DNA from: JBBSJZ01 sp041739875
Lineage (GTDB): Bacteria > Planctomycetota > Planctomycetia > Pirellulales > Pirellulaceae
Direction: 5' to 3'
DNA length: 64,000 bases
NCBI GenBank assembly: GCA_041739875.1
Contig: JBGSNA010000367.1
Location: 33,730-97,729 of the forward strand
Within the stretch, counting starts at the first letter, position 1; the number at the start of each line of letters is the position of its first letter. The translations under genes and the position numbers were made by a program. This document shows, in pieces, positions 43,145 through 52,701 of this stretch. Below the pieces are notes generated by a model. That model was not told the DNA's origin. It saw only the letters and a list, made by a program, of their open reading frames with translations, and ran no database searches.

Positions 43145-43783
43145 TCAAAGAAGGGTCTCGTTCTCCCATTCGATTTGACAGGCACGTCGAAATTTTGGGT
43201 AGCCGGCAACGAGCGAGATCGCAATGAACGCGGCGACACTCGATCGCGAAGCACCTGCCGCGAACATTCGATTTGTGTCCAAGAGCGCATCCCCCGAATA
43301 CCACGCAGTCGCCAAATACGCGCCGTTCGCCAGCATACAAAACCACGCGACAAACCAAATCCAGCGGTGTCGCAATATGAGCGCCAAGATCACGGGCAAC
43401 ACTGCACCAAACAACGGACCCATCCAAAGTGTCACGAGGGGGCGTGGATCTGGGTTGAAAAGACTGTAAGGCAACTTCCAAGGTCGCAACTCTGCCCTTT
43501 GCAGCGTTCCTCCACCAAGCCATCCGCCGAGAAGATGGCCGCACTCATGCGTGGTGCACATCACGACCCAGGAAACCAGTAACAGCACGATCAGCAGCAA
43601 GCACTTGGCCAGCAGATCAGGACGGGGCGGATCAGGACGGGGCAAACTGGATTGCACCAGGACATCGCAACGCGAACCTTCACCAGAACCAGGTGTCACA
43701 ACTGGAGCGATTTCTTCCTTTTCACGTTCCTTCAATTTCGGATCCCAAAGATGAATTCTCTCCCCAACCGCCCGCTTCAGCAA
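43145..43783 (-). CDS. M50-like membrane zinc metallopeptidase
   Basis: 212 residues. Zinc motif HECGH in the first hydrophobic segment (LLLIVLLLVSWVVMCTTHECGHLLGGW) fits HExxH. Two or three further helices follow, with NGAYLATAWYSGD resembling the second metal-ligand region. The N-terminal ~60 residues are charged and Pro-rich. It resembles small M50-type intramembrane proteases; a PDZ domain is absent. It is followed by the LDH-like gene (7-base gap). Confidence 0.7.
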   Translation of the reverse strand: MLKRAVGERIHLWDPKLKEREKEEIAPVVTPGSGEGSRCDVLVQSSLPRPDPPRPDLLAKCLLLIVLLLVSWVVMCTTHECGHLLGGWLGGGTLQRAELRPWKLPYSLFNPDPRPLVTLWMGPLFGAVLPVILALILRHRWIWFVAWFCMLANGAYLATAWYSGDALLDTNRMFAAGASRSSVAAFIAISLVAGYPKFRRACQIEWENETLL

Positions 43784-43827
43784 ATCCTAAACGACGGTTT
43801 CTCTCCATGAATCATCACTGAGAACGT

Positions 43828-45324
43828 ATGCGACGTAAAGCGACCCTCGCGGACCTCGATCCTCATCAACAATTACTAAACCATTTTGCGTCGATCGGAT
43901 TAGCGAACGAATCCGAATATCGGTGCTGGTGCGATGCCAACGGATTCTCGCGCTGCTTGCAAAAGCGAACGAAAGAACCCGAACGGGAACTAGCTTACGC
44001 AGTACGCGCCCGAACCAAGCCACTGCTGGATCAACGACGACGCGAACAACGAAACCCGATGCAGGTCTTGGCGTCGATCTGTCGTGGAGAAATCACGTCG
44101 AACGAGCTTAACCAGCCACATCTTGCGAGATTCGCAAACCGGCTCTCGAGCTGCAACCAAGCTAATTCAACGCAACGTGTCGACACCGACGAACTCGTGC
44201 GATTACTGAACCACTTGCATCGTGTTCGTGCCAAGTTTTTAGATGGCTCACCGTTGGAGCCTCGTCTCGGCGCTAGCGATGGCAATACGGGTTTGGAGGC
44301 ACTCGTGCTCGTCACAGCACATCGGAATTCATGGATCCGAGAGATCCAAGACTGGCAACCGAAATCTCGCAGTTCACGTCGCCAGTTTGCTTCACTGCTT
44401 CGACACTTGTTTGTTCGCTATGACGATATGCCAGCCTTCTTTGATACAGCCTGGTTGACCGGAAACGATCGCGAAAGCCGATCGCCGCGTGCTTGGTACG
44501 CGCATGTTGGCTCGGGAAAGAACCTTTGCCAATGCAGTCTCCCAATTCCCTATACCAAGAAAATGGCTCACTATTTCATGCGAGCGCCGAAGGATTGTTC
44601 CATCAATCAAGCGATTCGCTGGGGCCAGATTCATGCTCTGGGCGGCAACGAGCGGCTGACTCGAGCGTTCTTTGGAACTCGGCTTTGCGAAGAATTTCGG
44701 CACGAAGAGTTCTGGTCCACCGTGATTCAATGGTTCATTAGCCAACCGATGCTCGACACGGCCCACATCGCACCGATCGTCGATTACATCCGACACCAAC
44801 GGTTTGAGCCGCAACCAATGATTGTCGGTGGTCGCGTGGAGGGCTATGAGCCAGCGGAACCGAAGCTGACGATGCGAGGCCGCAGCGTAGAATCGCTTTT
44901 GCGACGTGTTCAACAATGGCATCAACGACTTGCCAAAGACAACTCGATCCAGATCTGTCAGTGGAAGCCGAGCCAGATCGAATCCTTTGATTTCATCGAA
45001 GGCTCGCAAGAGGGCGAAAATCAGAAGCGTTGGACGATACGAGAATTGCTCAGTACCAAAGCTTTATTTGTGGAAGGTCGACAACTCAAGCACTGCGTCG
45101 CGTCGTACGCTGCAAGCTGTGCCCACGGACGCAGTTCAATTTGGACCATGGAATTACATTCCAATCAGGAACTTCAGAAACTTTTGACGATCGAAGTTCG
45201 CACCCAGGATTCGACGATCTGCCAAATCCGAGGAAAATGCAATCGCCTTGCCACGGAAAAAGAACGCCTCGTGGTTCAGCGTTGGGCAACGAAGGCGGGA
45301 CTGAGGCTTGCCAGTTACGTGTAA
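43828..45324 (+). CDS. PcfJ-like protein
   Basis: 498 residues. The C-terminal ~120 residues carry the PcfJ-family block GRQLKHCVASYAASCAHGRSSIW, followed by LLTIEVRTQDSTICQIRGKCN. The rest is helical with no catalytic motif recognised. PcfJ-like proteins were first named from a conjugative plasmid and are common on chromosomes of planctomycetes; function unknown. It is divergent from the M50-like gene (44-base gap) and no conjugation genes are nearby. Confidence 0.82.
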   Translation: MRRKATLADLDPHQQLLNHFASIGLANESEYRCWCDANGFSRCLQKRTKEPERELAYAVRARTKPLLDQRRREQRNPMQVLASICRGEITSNELNQPHLARFANRLSSCNQANSTQRVDTDELVRLLNHLHRVRAKFLDGSPLEPRLGASDGNTGLEALVLVTAHRNSWIREIQDWQPKSRSSRRQFASLLRHLFVRYDDMPAFFDTAWLTGNDRESRSPRAWYAHVGSGKNLCQCSLPIPYTKKMAHYFMRAPKDCSINQAIRWGQIHALGGNERLTRAFFGTRLCEEFRHEEFWSTVIQWFISQPMLDTAHIAPIVDYIRHQRFEPQPMIVGGRVEGYEPAEPKLTMRGRSVESLLRRVQQWHQRLAKDNSIQICQWKPSQIESFDFIEGSQEGENQKRWTIRELLSTKALFVEGRQLKHCVASYAASCAHGRSSIWTMELHSNQELQKLLTIEVRTQDSTICQIRGKCNRLATEKERLVVQRWATKAGLRLASYV

Positions 45325-45444
45325 TTGCTCGCGGTAAGCCAGCGAGACACGTTTCGATGAAACTTGCTGCGCGTCAGTCCCGGAGCGAACACGAATGGGC
45401 TATGATTCCACCCAATTATCAGCAATTGAAGCAAGCCCGCGACT

Positions 45445-45481
45445 TCCGAGTTGCCCATGAACGTCCGAATTGCCCATGAAC
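45445..45481 (+). repeat. 18-base duplication over the start of the PLP-enzyme gene
   Basis: TCCGAGTTGCCCATGAAC (45445-45462) and TCCGAATTGCCCATGAAC (45464-45481) differ at one base. Each holds an ATG. The first opens a 12-codon frame; the second (45476) opens the gene. Confidence 0.75.
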
Positions 45482-46603
45482 TTCACATTTCCTGACCCAC
45501 GCGAGTTGGACTCGTTCCTGTCACCGCAAATCGTGATTTTTGAGCCGACTGTTTTGTCGAACATTGACGCGATGCTCACGATGGTCGATCGAGATGCCCG
45601 TAGGCTTCGTCCGCATTTAAAAACGCATAAGTCCGAATACATCACGCGGCTGCAAATCAACCGAGGCATCACAGCCTTCAAGGCGTCAACACTCGGTGAA
45701 GTGGCGATGGCCGCGAAGGCGGGAGCGACGAGTGTGTTGCTTGCTCACCAGCCCGTTGGAACGAAGATTGATGCTTTGCTCGAATTGTGCCGTTGCTTTC
45801 CCGATTGCTGTATTTCGGTCATCTTGGATTGTCCGATTGTCGCACGATGCCTCGACACGGCCGCAGAAATTCAAGGTGTCGTCATGGACACGTTCATCGA
45901 CGTCGACTGTGGCATGCACCGTACGGGCGTGACTATTGGCGAGAACCTCAACCAACTTATTGAACAGTTGAATCAACTTTCATCACTTCGGTTCGCTGGA
46001 CTTCACGTCTATGACGGTCACCTGCACCAACCGGAGCTGCTGAAACGACAACAGTGCGTCGACGCGATCTTGGTCGAAATTCGTCGAGTGATGGAAAAAC
46101 ATCCTGTCGAAACCGTGGTTGTTGGCGGGACACCCACTTATGGCGTTTGGGTAGAAGCGACGCGGCATCTCACTCGCTTGACTCGGTGGCATTTTAGTCC
46201 AGGCACAAGCACGCTTTGGGACTGGAACTACGGCGAGTCCTACCCGGAGCTTCCGTTTGAAATCGCCGCCTCCGTCTTAACGCGAGTCATCAGCAAGCCA
46301 ACTGGAGCGAGCGACGAGCTGACTCAGCTCGTTTGTTTTGACCTAGGCTACAAGTCGATCGCATCGGAAATGCCGATGGCGGTGAGAGTACGAATTAAGG
46401 GGCTTCCCGAAGCGGTTGTCGTCGGACATAGCGAAGAGCACTTGGTCGTTGCTGTGTCAGCCGATCGTAGGATTGCAGTTGGCGATCCGTACTGGGCGTT
46501 CCCGCGCCATGTGTGCCCGACGGTCGCACGGTATGACCATGCCATCGTTGTCGGAACGTCCGCGAAAGACGCGATGACGATTCCAATCGCACCGCGAGCT
46601 TAA
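45476..46603 (+). CDS. D-threonine-aldolase/D-serine-dehydratase-like PLP enzyme
   Basis: 375 residues from ATG 45476 (TTG 45470 is also in frame). Alanine-racemase-type TIM barrel N-terminus with the PLP lysine region RPHLKTHKS at ~45-53 and FKASTLGEVAMAAKAGATSVLLAHQPVG. The C-terminal beta domain resembles that of D-threonine aldolase/DSD1 (PGTSTLWDWNYGE, then VGHSEEHLVV with metal-type His, and PRHVCPTVARYDHAIVV). Probably cleaves or deaminates a D-beta-hydroxy amino acid. It faces the SSS symporter gene and is 25 bases from its end. Confidence 0.88.
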   Translation: MNFTFPDPRELDSFLSPQIVIFEPTVLSNIDAMLTMVDRDARRLRPHLKTHKSEYITRLQINRGITAFKASTLGEVAMAAKAGATSVLLAHQPVGTKIDALLELCRCFPDCCISVILDCPIVARCLDTAAEIQGVVMDTFIDVDCGMHRTGVTIGENLNQLIEQLNQLSSLRFAGLHVYDGHLHQPELLKRQQCVDAILVEIRRVMEKHPVETVVVGGTPTYGVWVEATRHLTRLTRWHFSPGTSTLWDWNYGESYPELPFEIAASVLTRVISKPTGASDELTQLVCFDLGYKSIASEMPMAVRVRIKGLPEAVVVGHSEEHLVVAVSADRRIAVGDPYWAFPRHVCPTVARYDHAIVVGTSAKDAMTIPIAPRA

Positions 46604-46627
46604 CGACCTGACGCACATGTACCTATA

Positions 46628-48493
46628 TCAGTCAAAAAACAAGCTGTTGCGTTGAGCATCCTGTCGACTGAATTTCGCAATCGTGATTGCCGCAATGGCC
46701 GAAGCGATGAGATCCCAGATAAACGGGTTGAGCCCCAAGAACTCGTAAGCTCGCATCTCACCGATGTCGAGATAGCCCCAAAGCGTTAATCCGATGTGCA
46801 TGGCAGTACCACCGAGCATGCCAGCGATCATGCCGGCAGCTGTCATGTTTCGCCAATACAACGCTAACAACATCGGCACTAGAAAGCACGCGCCGAGACC
46901 GCCACTGGCAAACACAATCAAGTCCTGTAAGTACGTTGGCGGGTTGAGCACCATCACCACGGCGAATACACCGACCGCGACCGTCACTGCGTAACTGATC
47001 CATTTCAGCCGCCGCTCGGAGGCTTCAGGCTGGATGTGTTTTTGATAAACGTCCCGGACAATCGCTGACGACAGCAGCAACAAGAAACTGTCAACACTCG
47101 ACATGACGGCTGCGAACGGAGCCGCCATGACGAACCCGGCTAACCACGGCACTCCGGCATTATTCGTTAATTTGGCTGCCAACTCCGGCATCGTGCGATC
47201 AGGATCAATCTCCATACCGGGCATCAACACTCGGCCACAGCAAAACACGATCAACAGAGAAAAAAAAATCACGGTGTAGTACACCGAGACGGTCAGGATC
47301 GAGTAGCGAAGCGTGCGGCTGTCTTTGAATGCCATCAAACGAACCATGTTGGCCGGTTGCCCCGTTGCACCAAACGGCCAAAACACAAAGAAACTGAAGG
47401 CTGTGCCAAGCGCCAAAAATCCAACGCTACTCGTTTCGCTTGGCCCAGGATTCGTCAGATAAACACCCGGCTGGTTCGCACCGTATCGATACGGACGCAC
47501 CTCGCTGACGCGAACCGACACGCCAGCAGCCACCGCATCGCTTTGAATCGCGATCGCTTCGGACTCCGTTGTAATTCGCAAGAGTCGGATCGACGCACTT
47601 TCTGTTTGTCCTTTCGCGATCATCGCCAATTCAGCCAACCGAAATACTTGTTCGTTATCTCGAACCCATGTCCCTTTGGGTAGCAACAACTCGAGGTCTC
47701 GCGGTTGGTCGAATGCGATCGTGCCCATAGCAAATTCTGGCGGTGTCATCAGTGCCATCTTTCGCGTCGCACTAGTAAGACCGCCCACTTGATAGACCGC
47801 CAACCCCAACATGACCACCACGCCAGCAAACATCACGATTCCTTGCATCACGTCCGTCCAGACGACAGCTCGGAATCCTCCGTACACGACATAGCCAATC
47901 ACGGCCGCCGAGAAGAGCACGAGGCACACGATGTAGTCGCCCGATGCTTGACCGACCCATGGCAAATCAGCGGTCAAACGAGACGCCATCGCCGCACTCG
48001 CTTGAAACAGCGGCTCTCCGGCCAACAATGTGCTCAGAATCTTCCCGCCGGCTTTAAATTGAGCGAGCAAATAAAAGAACATAAAGAACACGAGCAGCGA
48101 CGTCGCAACTAAGCCGACTGCGGAACTCCCGAATCGCTCCGCCATGACCTCGGGAATCGTGACCGCATTGCTGCGCCGTGCAACTTGATTCAATCGTTTT
48201 CCGATCAGCCCCATCGACAGCAGCGGCACTGCCATGAAACCAGCGATCCAAAATGCGAGCGACCATCCGTGTGAATAAATGAGAGCTGGAAAGCCCATGA
48301 ATGTGCCACCCGATGCGTTGGTCGCCGCAAACGTTAGCGCGAACGCCCACATCCCAAGTCCACGACTGCCTAAGAAGTATTCACCCACAAACTCCTTTCC
48401 TTTGGAAACTCGGCCCGACAAAATCGCGAGCGAGAAGACAGCCACGGTGTAAATCAAGAATGCAATTAACGCCGAATTGGTGGACTCACCCAT
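46628..48493 (-). CDS. Sodium:solute symporter (SSS family)
   Basis: 621 residues from ATG 48493, in the overlap ATGGGTGA with the small-subunit gene; the frame extends to 48523 but that gives no family content. About 13 transmembrane helices with SSS features near the N-terminus (GEYFLGSRGLGMWAFALTFA, then NASGGTFMGFPALIY). A periplasmic insert at ~245-345 is larger than usual. Imports an organic solute with Na+; it resembles PanF-type members. Third gene of a dipeptidase-small subunit-symporter operon. Confidence 0.9.
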   Translation of the reverse strand: MGESTNSALIAFLIYTVAVFSLAILSGRVSKGKEFVGEYFLGSRGLGMWAFALTFAATNASGGTFMGFPALIYSHGWSLAFWIAGFMAVPLLSMGLIGKRLNQVARRSNAVTIPEVMAERFGSSAVGLVATSLLVFFMFFYLLAQFKAGGKILSTLLAGEPLFQASAAMASRLTADLPWVGQASGDYIVCLVLFSAAVIGYVVYGGFRAVVWTDVMQGIVMFAGVVVMLGLAVYQVGGLTSATRKMALMTPPEFAMGTIAFDQPRDLELLLPKGTWVRDNEQVFRLAELAMIAKGQTESASIRLLRITTESEAIAIQSDAVAAGVSVRVSEVRPYRYGANQPGVYLTNPGPSETSSVGFLALGTAFSFFVFWPFGATGQPANMVRLMAFKDSRTLRYSILTVSVYYTVIFFSLLIVFCCGRVLMPGMEIDPDRTMPELAAKLTNNAGVPWLAGFVMAAPFAAVMSSVDSFLLLLSSAIVRDVYQKHIQPEASERRLKWISYAVTVAVGVFAVVMVLNPPTYLQDLIVFASGGLGACFLVPMLLALYWRNMTAAGMIAGMLGGTAMHIGLTLWGYLDIGEMRAYEFLGLNPFIWDLIASAIAAITIAKFSRQDAQRNSLFFD

Positions 48494-48821
48494 GATCGCT
48501 CGCTCCATCCTGCGAATCGTCATTTGAATCGCTGTGGTTTAAATCATCATCGGCTATCCAACGAATCGCGAACCAACCTGTAAACACAGTTGCCAACAAC
48601 CAAGGCACGAACACGCCCCACACGACCCAAGAGGGCAATCCAAGAATCATGGAGGGTGTCTTGCCGACCTCACCGTAGCCGAATAGTCGGCAATAGCCGA
48701 CGACCCAGAGCAGCAGCACAGCCCAAAACCCTAGCATCCATCGCAACTCGCTGCGTGAGTTTGCAAGCAGCGATGGAGACTCATTTGGCATCGTCTCATT
48801 TACGTCCGTTGAGTGATTCAT
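48486..48821 (-). CDS. Small YhdT/DUF997-like symporter subunit
   Basis: 111 residues from ATG 48821, 7 bases after the dipeptidase stop; an ATG at 48851 inside the dipeptidase gene is also in frame. Two transmembrane helices (WMLGFWAVLLLWVVGYCRLF and WVVWGVFVPWLLATVFTGWF) and an acidic C-terminal tail, with GLPSW between them as in YhdT, the small partner of PanF-type SSS symporters. It overlaps the symporter start by 8 bases. Confidence 0.8.
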   Translation of the reverse strand: MNHSTDVNETMPNESPSLLANSRSELRWMLGFWAVLLLWVVGYCRLFGYGEVGKTPSMILGLPSWVVWGVFVPWLLATVFTGWFAIRWIADDDLNHSDSNDDSQDGASDHG

Positions 48822-48828
48822 CAAAAAC

Positions 48829-49896
48829 TCAATTCCATGCTTGGAGGACAAACTCGAGGAAGTTGCGATGGCAAATGCCAGTCAAATCGGTCTCGCTGTA
48901 TCCACGATTCCTCAAGATCGAAACAAACTTCTCCAAGTCCGCAATCGTCTCAAGATCCGAGGGCGTTTGCTCGGTTCCGTAGCCGCCGTCCAAATCGGTT
49001 CCGAGCCCCGTATGTGCAGTCGTCCCAAGAAGTTGGCATACATGATCCACGTGATTCGCAAGCGATCGCAGATTTGCGTCAGGATAGTTGTCGTGAGTGG
49101 TGACACCACGTTTCCAATTGGGCACGACCATCCACACGTCAAACGCAATTCCAATGACGGCGTTACGCTGGGCCAACGCCTTGATTTGTTGATCGCTTAA
49201 TTGTCGCGGATCATCCACGAGCGCTCGACAATTGTGGTGACTGGCCCATACCGGCCCCTGATAGACATCCAACGCATCCCAAAACGTTGGCTCGCTCAAA
49301 TGCGTCACGTCGAGAATCATCCCGAGTTGGTCCATTTCGACAATCAATTCGCGACCCATGGATGTCAAACTACCGTTCTGGTCATGCCCCAACGCGTAAC
49401 GACCCACGCCATAATGCGCCGGTCCAATCGCACGAAGCCCCTGTTCGTGCAAACGCGACAGATCCGACATATCGCGAATCGAATCCGCACCTTCTAAGCT
49501 GAGGATGTATCCAATCGGTGTTGTTGCGGGAGACGATTGCCAACGATCAAAGTGAGTTTGCAGTTCATCGCGATTACGGATGGAAACCAATTCGCCGGCG
49601 TCTTCCATCGCTCGGTACCAAGCGAGTTGTCCTTGGGTCATCGCATAGGCTTGCTGAGGCGAATTCCAGCCGCCGCCGGGACCGGCTGGTTTCATACAAC
49701 CCGCAAGTAACGTCGCAACGACAATCCCCACACCCGCTTTGCGCAACTCAGGAAACGAGACGGTGGCTCGGCCGCGACCGCCCAAATCATTCATTCCCGA
49801 TTCGAGCTGGCGAATCTCGGCGATCGACATCCGCATATCACGGTTGTACGTGAGTGCATTCAAACTCAAATCTAAGTGCGCGTCGAAAATAAACAC
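48829..49896 (-). CDS. Membrane-dipeptidase-like hydrolase (peptidase M19)
   Basis: 355 residues. Zinc ligands typical of renal-dipeptidase-family enzymes: DAHLDL at residues ~5-10, the bridging Glu in LSLEGADSI, and the His residues in DVTHLSEPTFWDAL and ASHHNCRAL. C-terminal GLGTDLDGGYG. No signal peptide, so cytoplasmic. It cleaves dipeptides, often with a D-residue at the C-terminal side. First gene of an operon with an SSS symporter. Confidence 0.9.
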   Translation of the reverse strand: MFIFDAHLDLSLNALTYNRDMRMSIAEIRQLESGMNDLGGRGRATVSFPELRKAGVGIVVATLLAGCMKPAGPGGGWNSPQQAYAMTQGQLAWYRAMEDAGELVSIRNRDELQTHFDRWQSSPATTPIGYILSLEGADSIRDMSDLSRLHEQGLRAIGPAHYGVGRYALGHDQNGSLTSMGRELIVEMDQLGMILDVTHLSEPTFWDALDVYQGPVWASHHNCRALVDDPRQLSDQQIKALAQRNAVIGIAFDVWMVVPNWKRGVTTHDNYPDANLRSLANHVDHVCQLLGTTAHTGLGTDLDGGYGTEQTPSDLETIADLEKFVSILRNRGYSETDLTGICHRNFLEFVLQAWN

Positions 49897-49967
49897 GATG
49901 GTGAACCCTGGACCTGAAACGCTTTCAATCTGTCTCTCAATCTGTCGTTGAAACAGTCTATCAGGTG

Positions 49968-51314
49968 TTAGTCACGGGCTGTGGCGCCGTCCAACGTTGG
50001 ATTCACCTTTGATTGAACGATCACCACGGGTTGGTCACCGAGAATGATCCGATTGCTCCGATTGAAGCTCACGTAATTCCAACCCCATTGAAGCAGAATC
50101 AACACGCGGTTCTGGAACTGGACGATCAGCATCAAATGAATGAACAACCACAATAACCAAGCGAATAACCCACAAAACTGTTGTTTGCCAATCAGAGCCA
50201 CTGCCGCTGCTCGACCGATCGTTGCCATCGTACCTTTATCGCTGTATCGAAATGGTTTTGGGATGGGGCGATTCTCGATTAGCGAAATGATTGCCTTCGC
50301 AACGTATCCACCTTGCTGAACCGCCACTGCGGCAAGCCCTGGCAACGGCTTCCCAGACTCATCGAGGCAAGTCGCAATGTCGCCGATGGCGAACACATTG
50401 TCGTGATCTTGAATCTGCAATGTGCCTCGCACGGGAAGTCGACCAGCGCGATCTGTCGTGATCCCGGTTGCCGAAGCGAACTTTGCACCAAGCGAATTCG
50501 CTCGGACGCCAGCTGCCCAGAGCACCGTTCTCGCAGCGACGACAGTTTCACCATCGCTGCAGACCAAACGCACATGCTCCATTGTTATTTCGCTAACCTT
50601 CGTGTTCGTGTGCACCTCGATCCCAAGCGAGCGAATCTTTTCCTCCGCCCGATGGCAAAGTTCCTCTGGGTAATGCCCCAAGACATGCGGAGCCGCCTCG
50701 ACGATCATAATGCGCGCGTCTTGAGGTCGAATTCGGCGAAAGTCGTTCTTGAGCGTATGCCGTGCAATCTCGGACAACGCACCAGCCAACTCGACGCCCG
50801 TGGGACCGCCGCCAACGACAACAAAAGTCAACAAGGCATGCTGAATCTCAGGATCCGTCTCCCGCTCAGCGGCTTCAAAGGCAATGTAAATGCGGCGCCG
50901 GATGTCGGCCGCATCACTTACTGTTTTCAGTCCTGGAGCGACGAGTGCCCACTCATCGTGACCAAAATAACTGTGTGTCGCCCCAGCCGCGATCACAAGA
51001 ATGTCGTAGCTCAACTCACCGTCAGCGAGAATGAGGCGTTTACCAGGAACATCAAAGCCTGTCACATCCGCCAACATGACTTTGCAATTGGATTGTTTGC
51101 GAACGATCGCCCGAAGTGGTGTCGCAATGTTTGCTGGCGAAAGCCCTCCCGTCGCCACCTGATACAAAAGCGGTTGAAACAGGTGATAATTTCGCCTGTC
51201 AACAAGCGTCACTTGCACATTCGCTCGGCTCAATCGCCGCGCTGTCTCCAAGCCCCCAAAACCGCCACCCACGATAACGACCTGACGAGGTTCTTTGTTC
51301 ACTTGCATTGACAT
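49968..51314 (-). CDS. ndh: Type II NADH:quinone oxidoreductase
   Basis: 448 residues. FAD-binding VVIVGGGFGGLETARRL at ~12-28, second nucleotide-binding VVVGGGPTGVELAGAL at ~165-180, and VFAIGDIATC at ~300. The C-terminus has a hydrophobic amphipathic part (LFAWLLWLFIHLMLIVQF) for membrane attachment, as in NDH-2. Oxidises NADH without proton pumping. It is independent of the NuoEF-like module at 7835-9628. Confidence 0.93.
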   Translation of the reverse strand: MSMQVNKEPRQVVIVGGGFGGLETARRLSRANVQVTLVDRRNYHLFQPLLYQVATGGLSPANIATPLRAIVRKQSNCKVMLADVTGFDVPGKRLILADGELSYDILVIAAGATHSYFGHDEWALVAPGLKTVSDAADIRRRIYIAFEAAERETDPEIQHALLTFVVVGGGPTGVELAGALSEIARHTLKNDFRRIRPQDARIMIVEAAPHVLGHYPEELCHRAEEKIRSLGIEVHTNTKVSEITMEHVRLVCSDGETVVAARTVLWAAGVRANSLGAKFASATGITTDRAGRLPVRGTLQIQDHDNVFAIGDIATCLDESGKPLPGLAAVAVQQGGYVAKAIISLIENRPIPKPFRYSDKGTMATIGRAAAVALIGKQQFCGLFAWLLWLFIHLMLIVQFQNRVLILLQWGWNYVSFNRSNRIILGDQPVVIVQSKVNPTLDGATARD

Positions 51315-51402
51315 GGACAGACTCTCTTGGATTGAAGTCGATTGTGGCCAAACGCGAACGCATCATCTTACGTGCACGGATTCCGAACCATTTGTTGACA
51401 GA

Positions 51403-52407
51403 CTATTTAAGCTGCTGGGTGACTTGCTCGACAATGCGGCGACTGTAGCGATTTAACTTGGTGTGACTGGAGCACCATCCCATCATGAATCGAGTGAAAT
51501 CGGCCCAAGCAAACGGATAGAGTGCTCGCCATTCGTTCTCGACATCGTCCGGCGAGACACCTTGGTGTTGCGTTGCAAGCGAGTTTCGAAATTGAGCAAA
51601 GTAATGATCGAGAAATGCCTCTTCGCCACGTTCACACTCGTCTCCATCGAGACAACTCCCAAGAAAATATGCGACGTCTTTCATGCCACATCCTCCGCCG
51701 ACATATTGAAAATCGACTGCGGCGATCTTGCTCGCGTCATTTGCGAAGCAAAAATTGGCAACCTTTGCGTCGCCGTGAACTAGCGATTGAAAAACACACT
51801 GGCGCAATCGCAAATCAATTGCAATTGCGGCATCCTTCATACTACCTGGCTCCATCGCGTCCCATTCGTCAGGGCGAGTTGCCAGGTGCCAGTAAGTGCC
51901 AACTTCCCACAGTCCATCGGGAGCAACACCGAAAAAACGAGAATGGAAATTTGCGAGCCAATCGAGCCCAAGAAATATGCCATCGCGATCCAATGCGCCG
52001 CGGCGAAGCGGATATCCGGCCTCGTCCAAGTCTTCCAAGACGAATAAGAATTCGCCGTCATGATGTCGCGTCGCCCAGCAACGGGGTACACGACAACCAA
52101 CATCGCATAACGCACTGAAGTTTTCGTACCAATTCGTTTCAACCTCATACGATCGCAACTTGCGAGCATGCGATCGGTCGCCGCTCCAGCCTCTCGGATG
52201 CTGAACTCGGTGCTGAGCTCCGTGCGACGACAGGTTCGGTGGTGCAACGTGTTTGATGATTACTGAACGAATGGGGCCACCAACGAGTTCTACCCGACAA
52301 ATCTGGCCATATCCGCTCCACAACGATTGCACGTTGTTGACACGGCCTACTTCCGATGCCGATGTGCTTTCCAAGACAAATTCGCTGATTTCGTTGGCAA
52401 GTTTCAT
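51403..52407 (-). CDS. Phosphotransferase, EcKinase/APH-like
   Basis: 334 residues. Kinase-like fold with the catalytic loop LVHGDAKVANFCF and AVDFQYVGGGCGMKDVAYFLG (the metal Asp), as in EcKinase and DUF1679 proteins and the aminoglycoside-phosphotransferase superfamily. The N-lobe has IIKHV. The substrate is a small molecule with a hydroxyl group, unknown. It stands alone, divergent from the DUF1559 gene. Confidence 0.87.
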   Translation of the reverse strand: MKLANEISEFVLESTSASEVGRVNNVQSLWSGYGQICRVELVGGPIRSVIIKHVAPPNLSSHGAQHRVQHPRGWSGDRSHARKLRSYEVETNWYENFSALCDVGCRVPRCWATRHHDGEFLFVLEDLDEAGYPLRRGALDRDGIFLGLDWLANFHSRFFGVAPDGLWEVGTYWHLATRPDEWDAMEPGSMKDAAIAIDLRLRQCVFQSLVHGDAKVANFCFANDASKIAAVDFQYVGGGCGMKDVAYFLGSCLDGDECERGEEAFLDHYFAQFRNSLATQHQGVSPDDVENEWRALYPFAWADFTRFMMGWCSSHTKLNRYSRRIVEQVTQQLK

Positions 52408-52701
52408 CGCTACAGTCGAGACAAAAACAGGAACGACTGCAACCGCGTTGACTCAACCGTAGTCTTGCGGCATGGGGATGTTCCCGACACCGTGCGATGC
52501 AATTTCCGTCGCGGTCGGTGGTAAATTCATCGCCCGTGCGGCGATTCGGGAGCAAGAACACGCAATCTGCCTGCGATTTGCGTTTGGCACGCATCGTGCA
52601 TTGACGTGCAGAGAAAGGTCGATCCTAGGCCGATCGCTCGCCATGTGAGCGAATCACTCGCTCATGAAACCCATCGTTGCCAATCGGAAAGAATCGTCTC
52701 C
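52408..52701. other. Divergent intergenic region
   Basis: 294 bases between the kinase-like gene and the DUF1559 gene. No gene, repeat or convincing promoter was seen. Confidence 0.35.

Noticed and set aside
43828..45324. Conjugative or integrative element marked by PcfJ
   Set aside because: No relaxase, type IV secretion, integrase or att-like repeats flank it.
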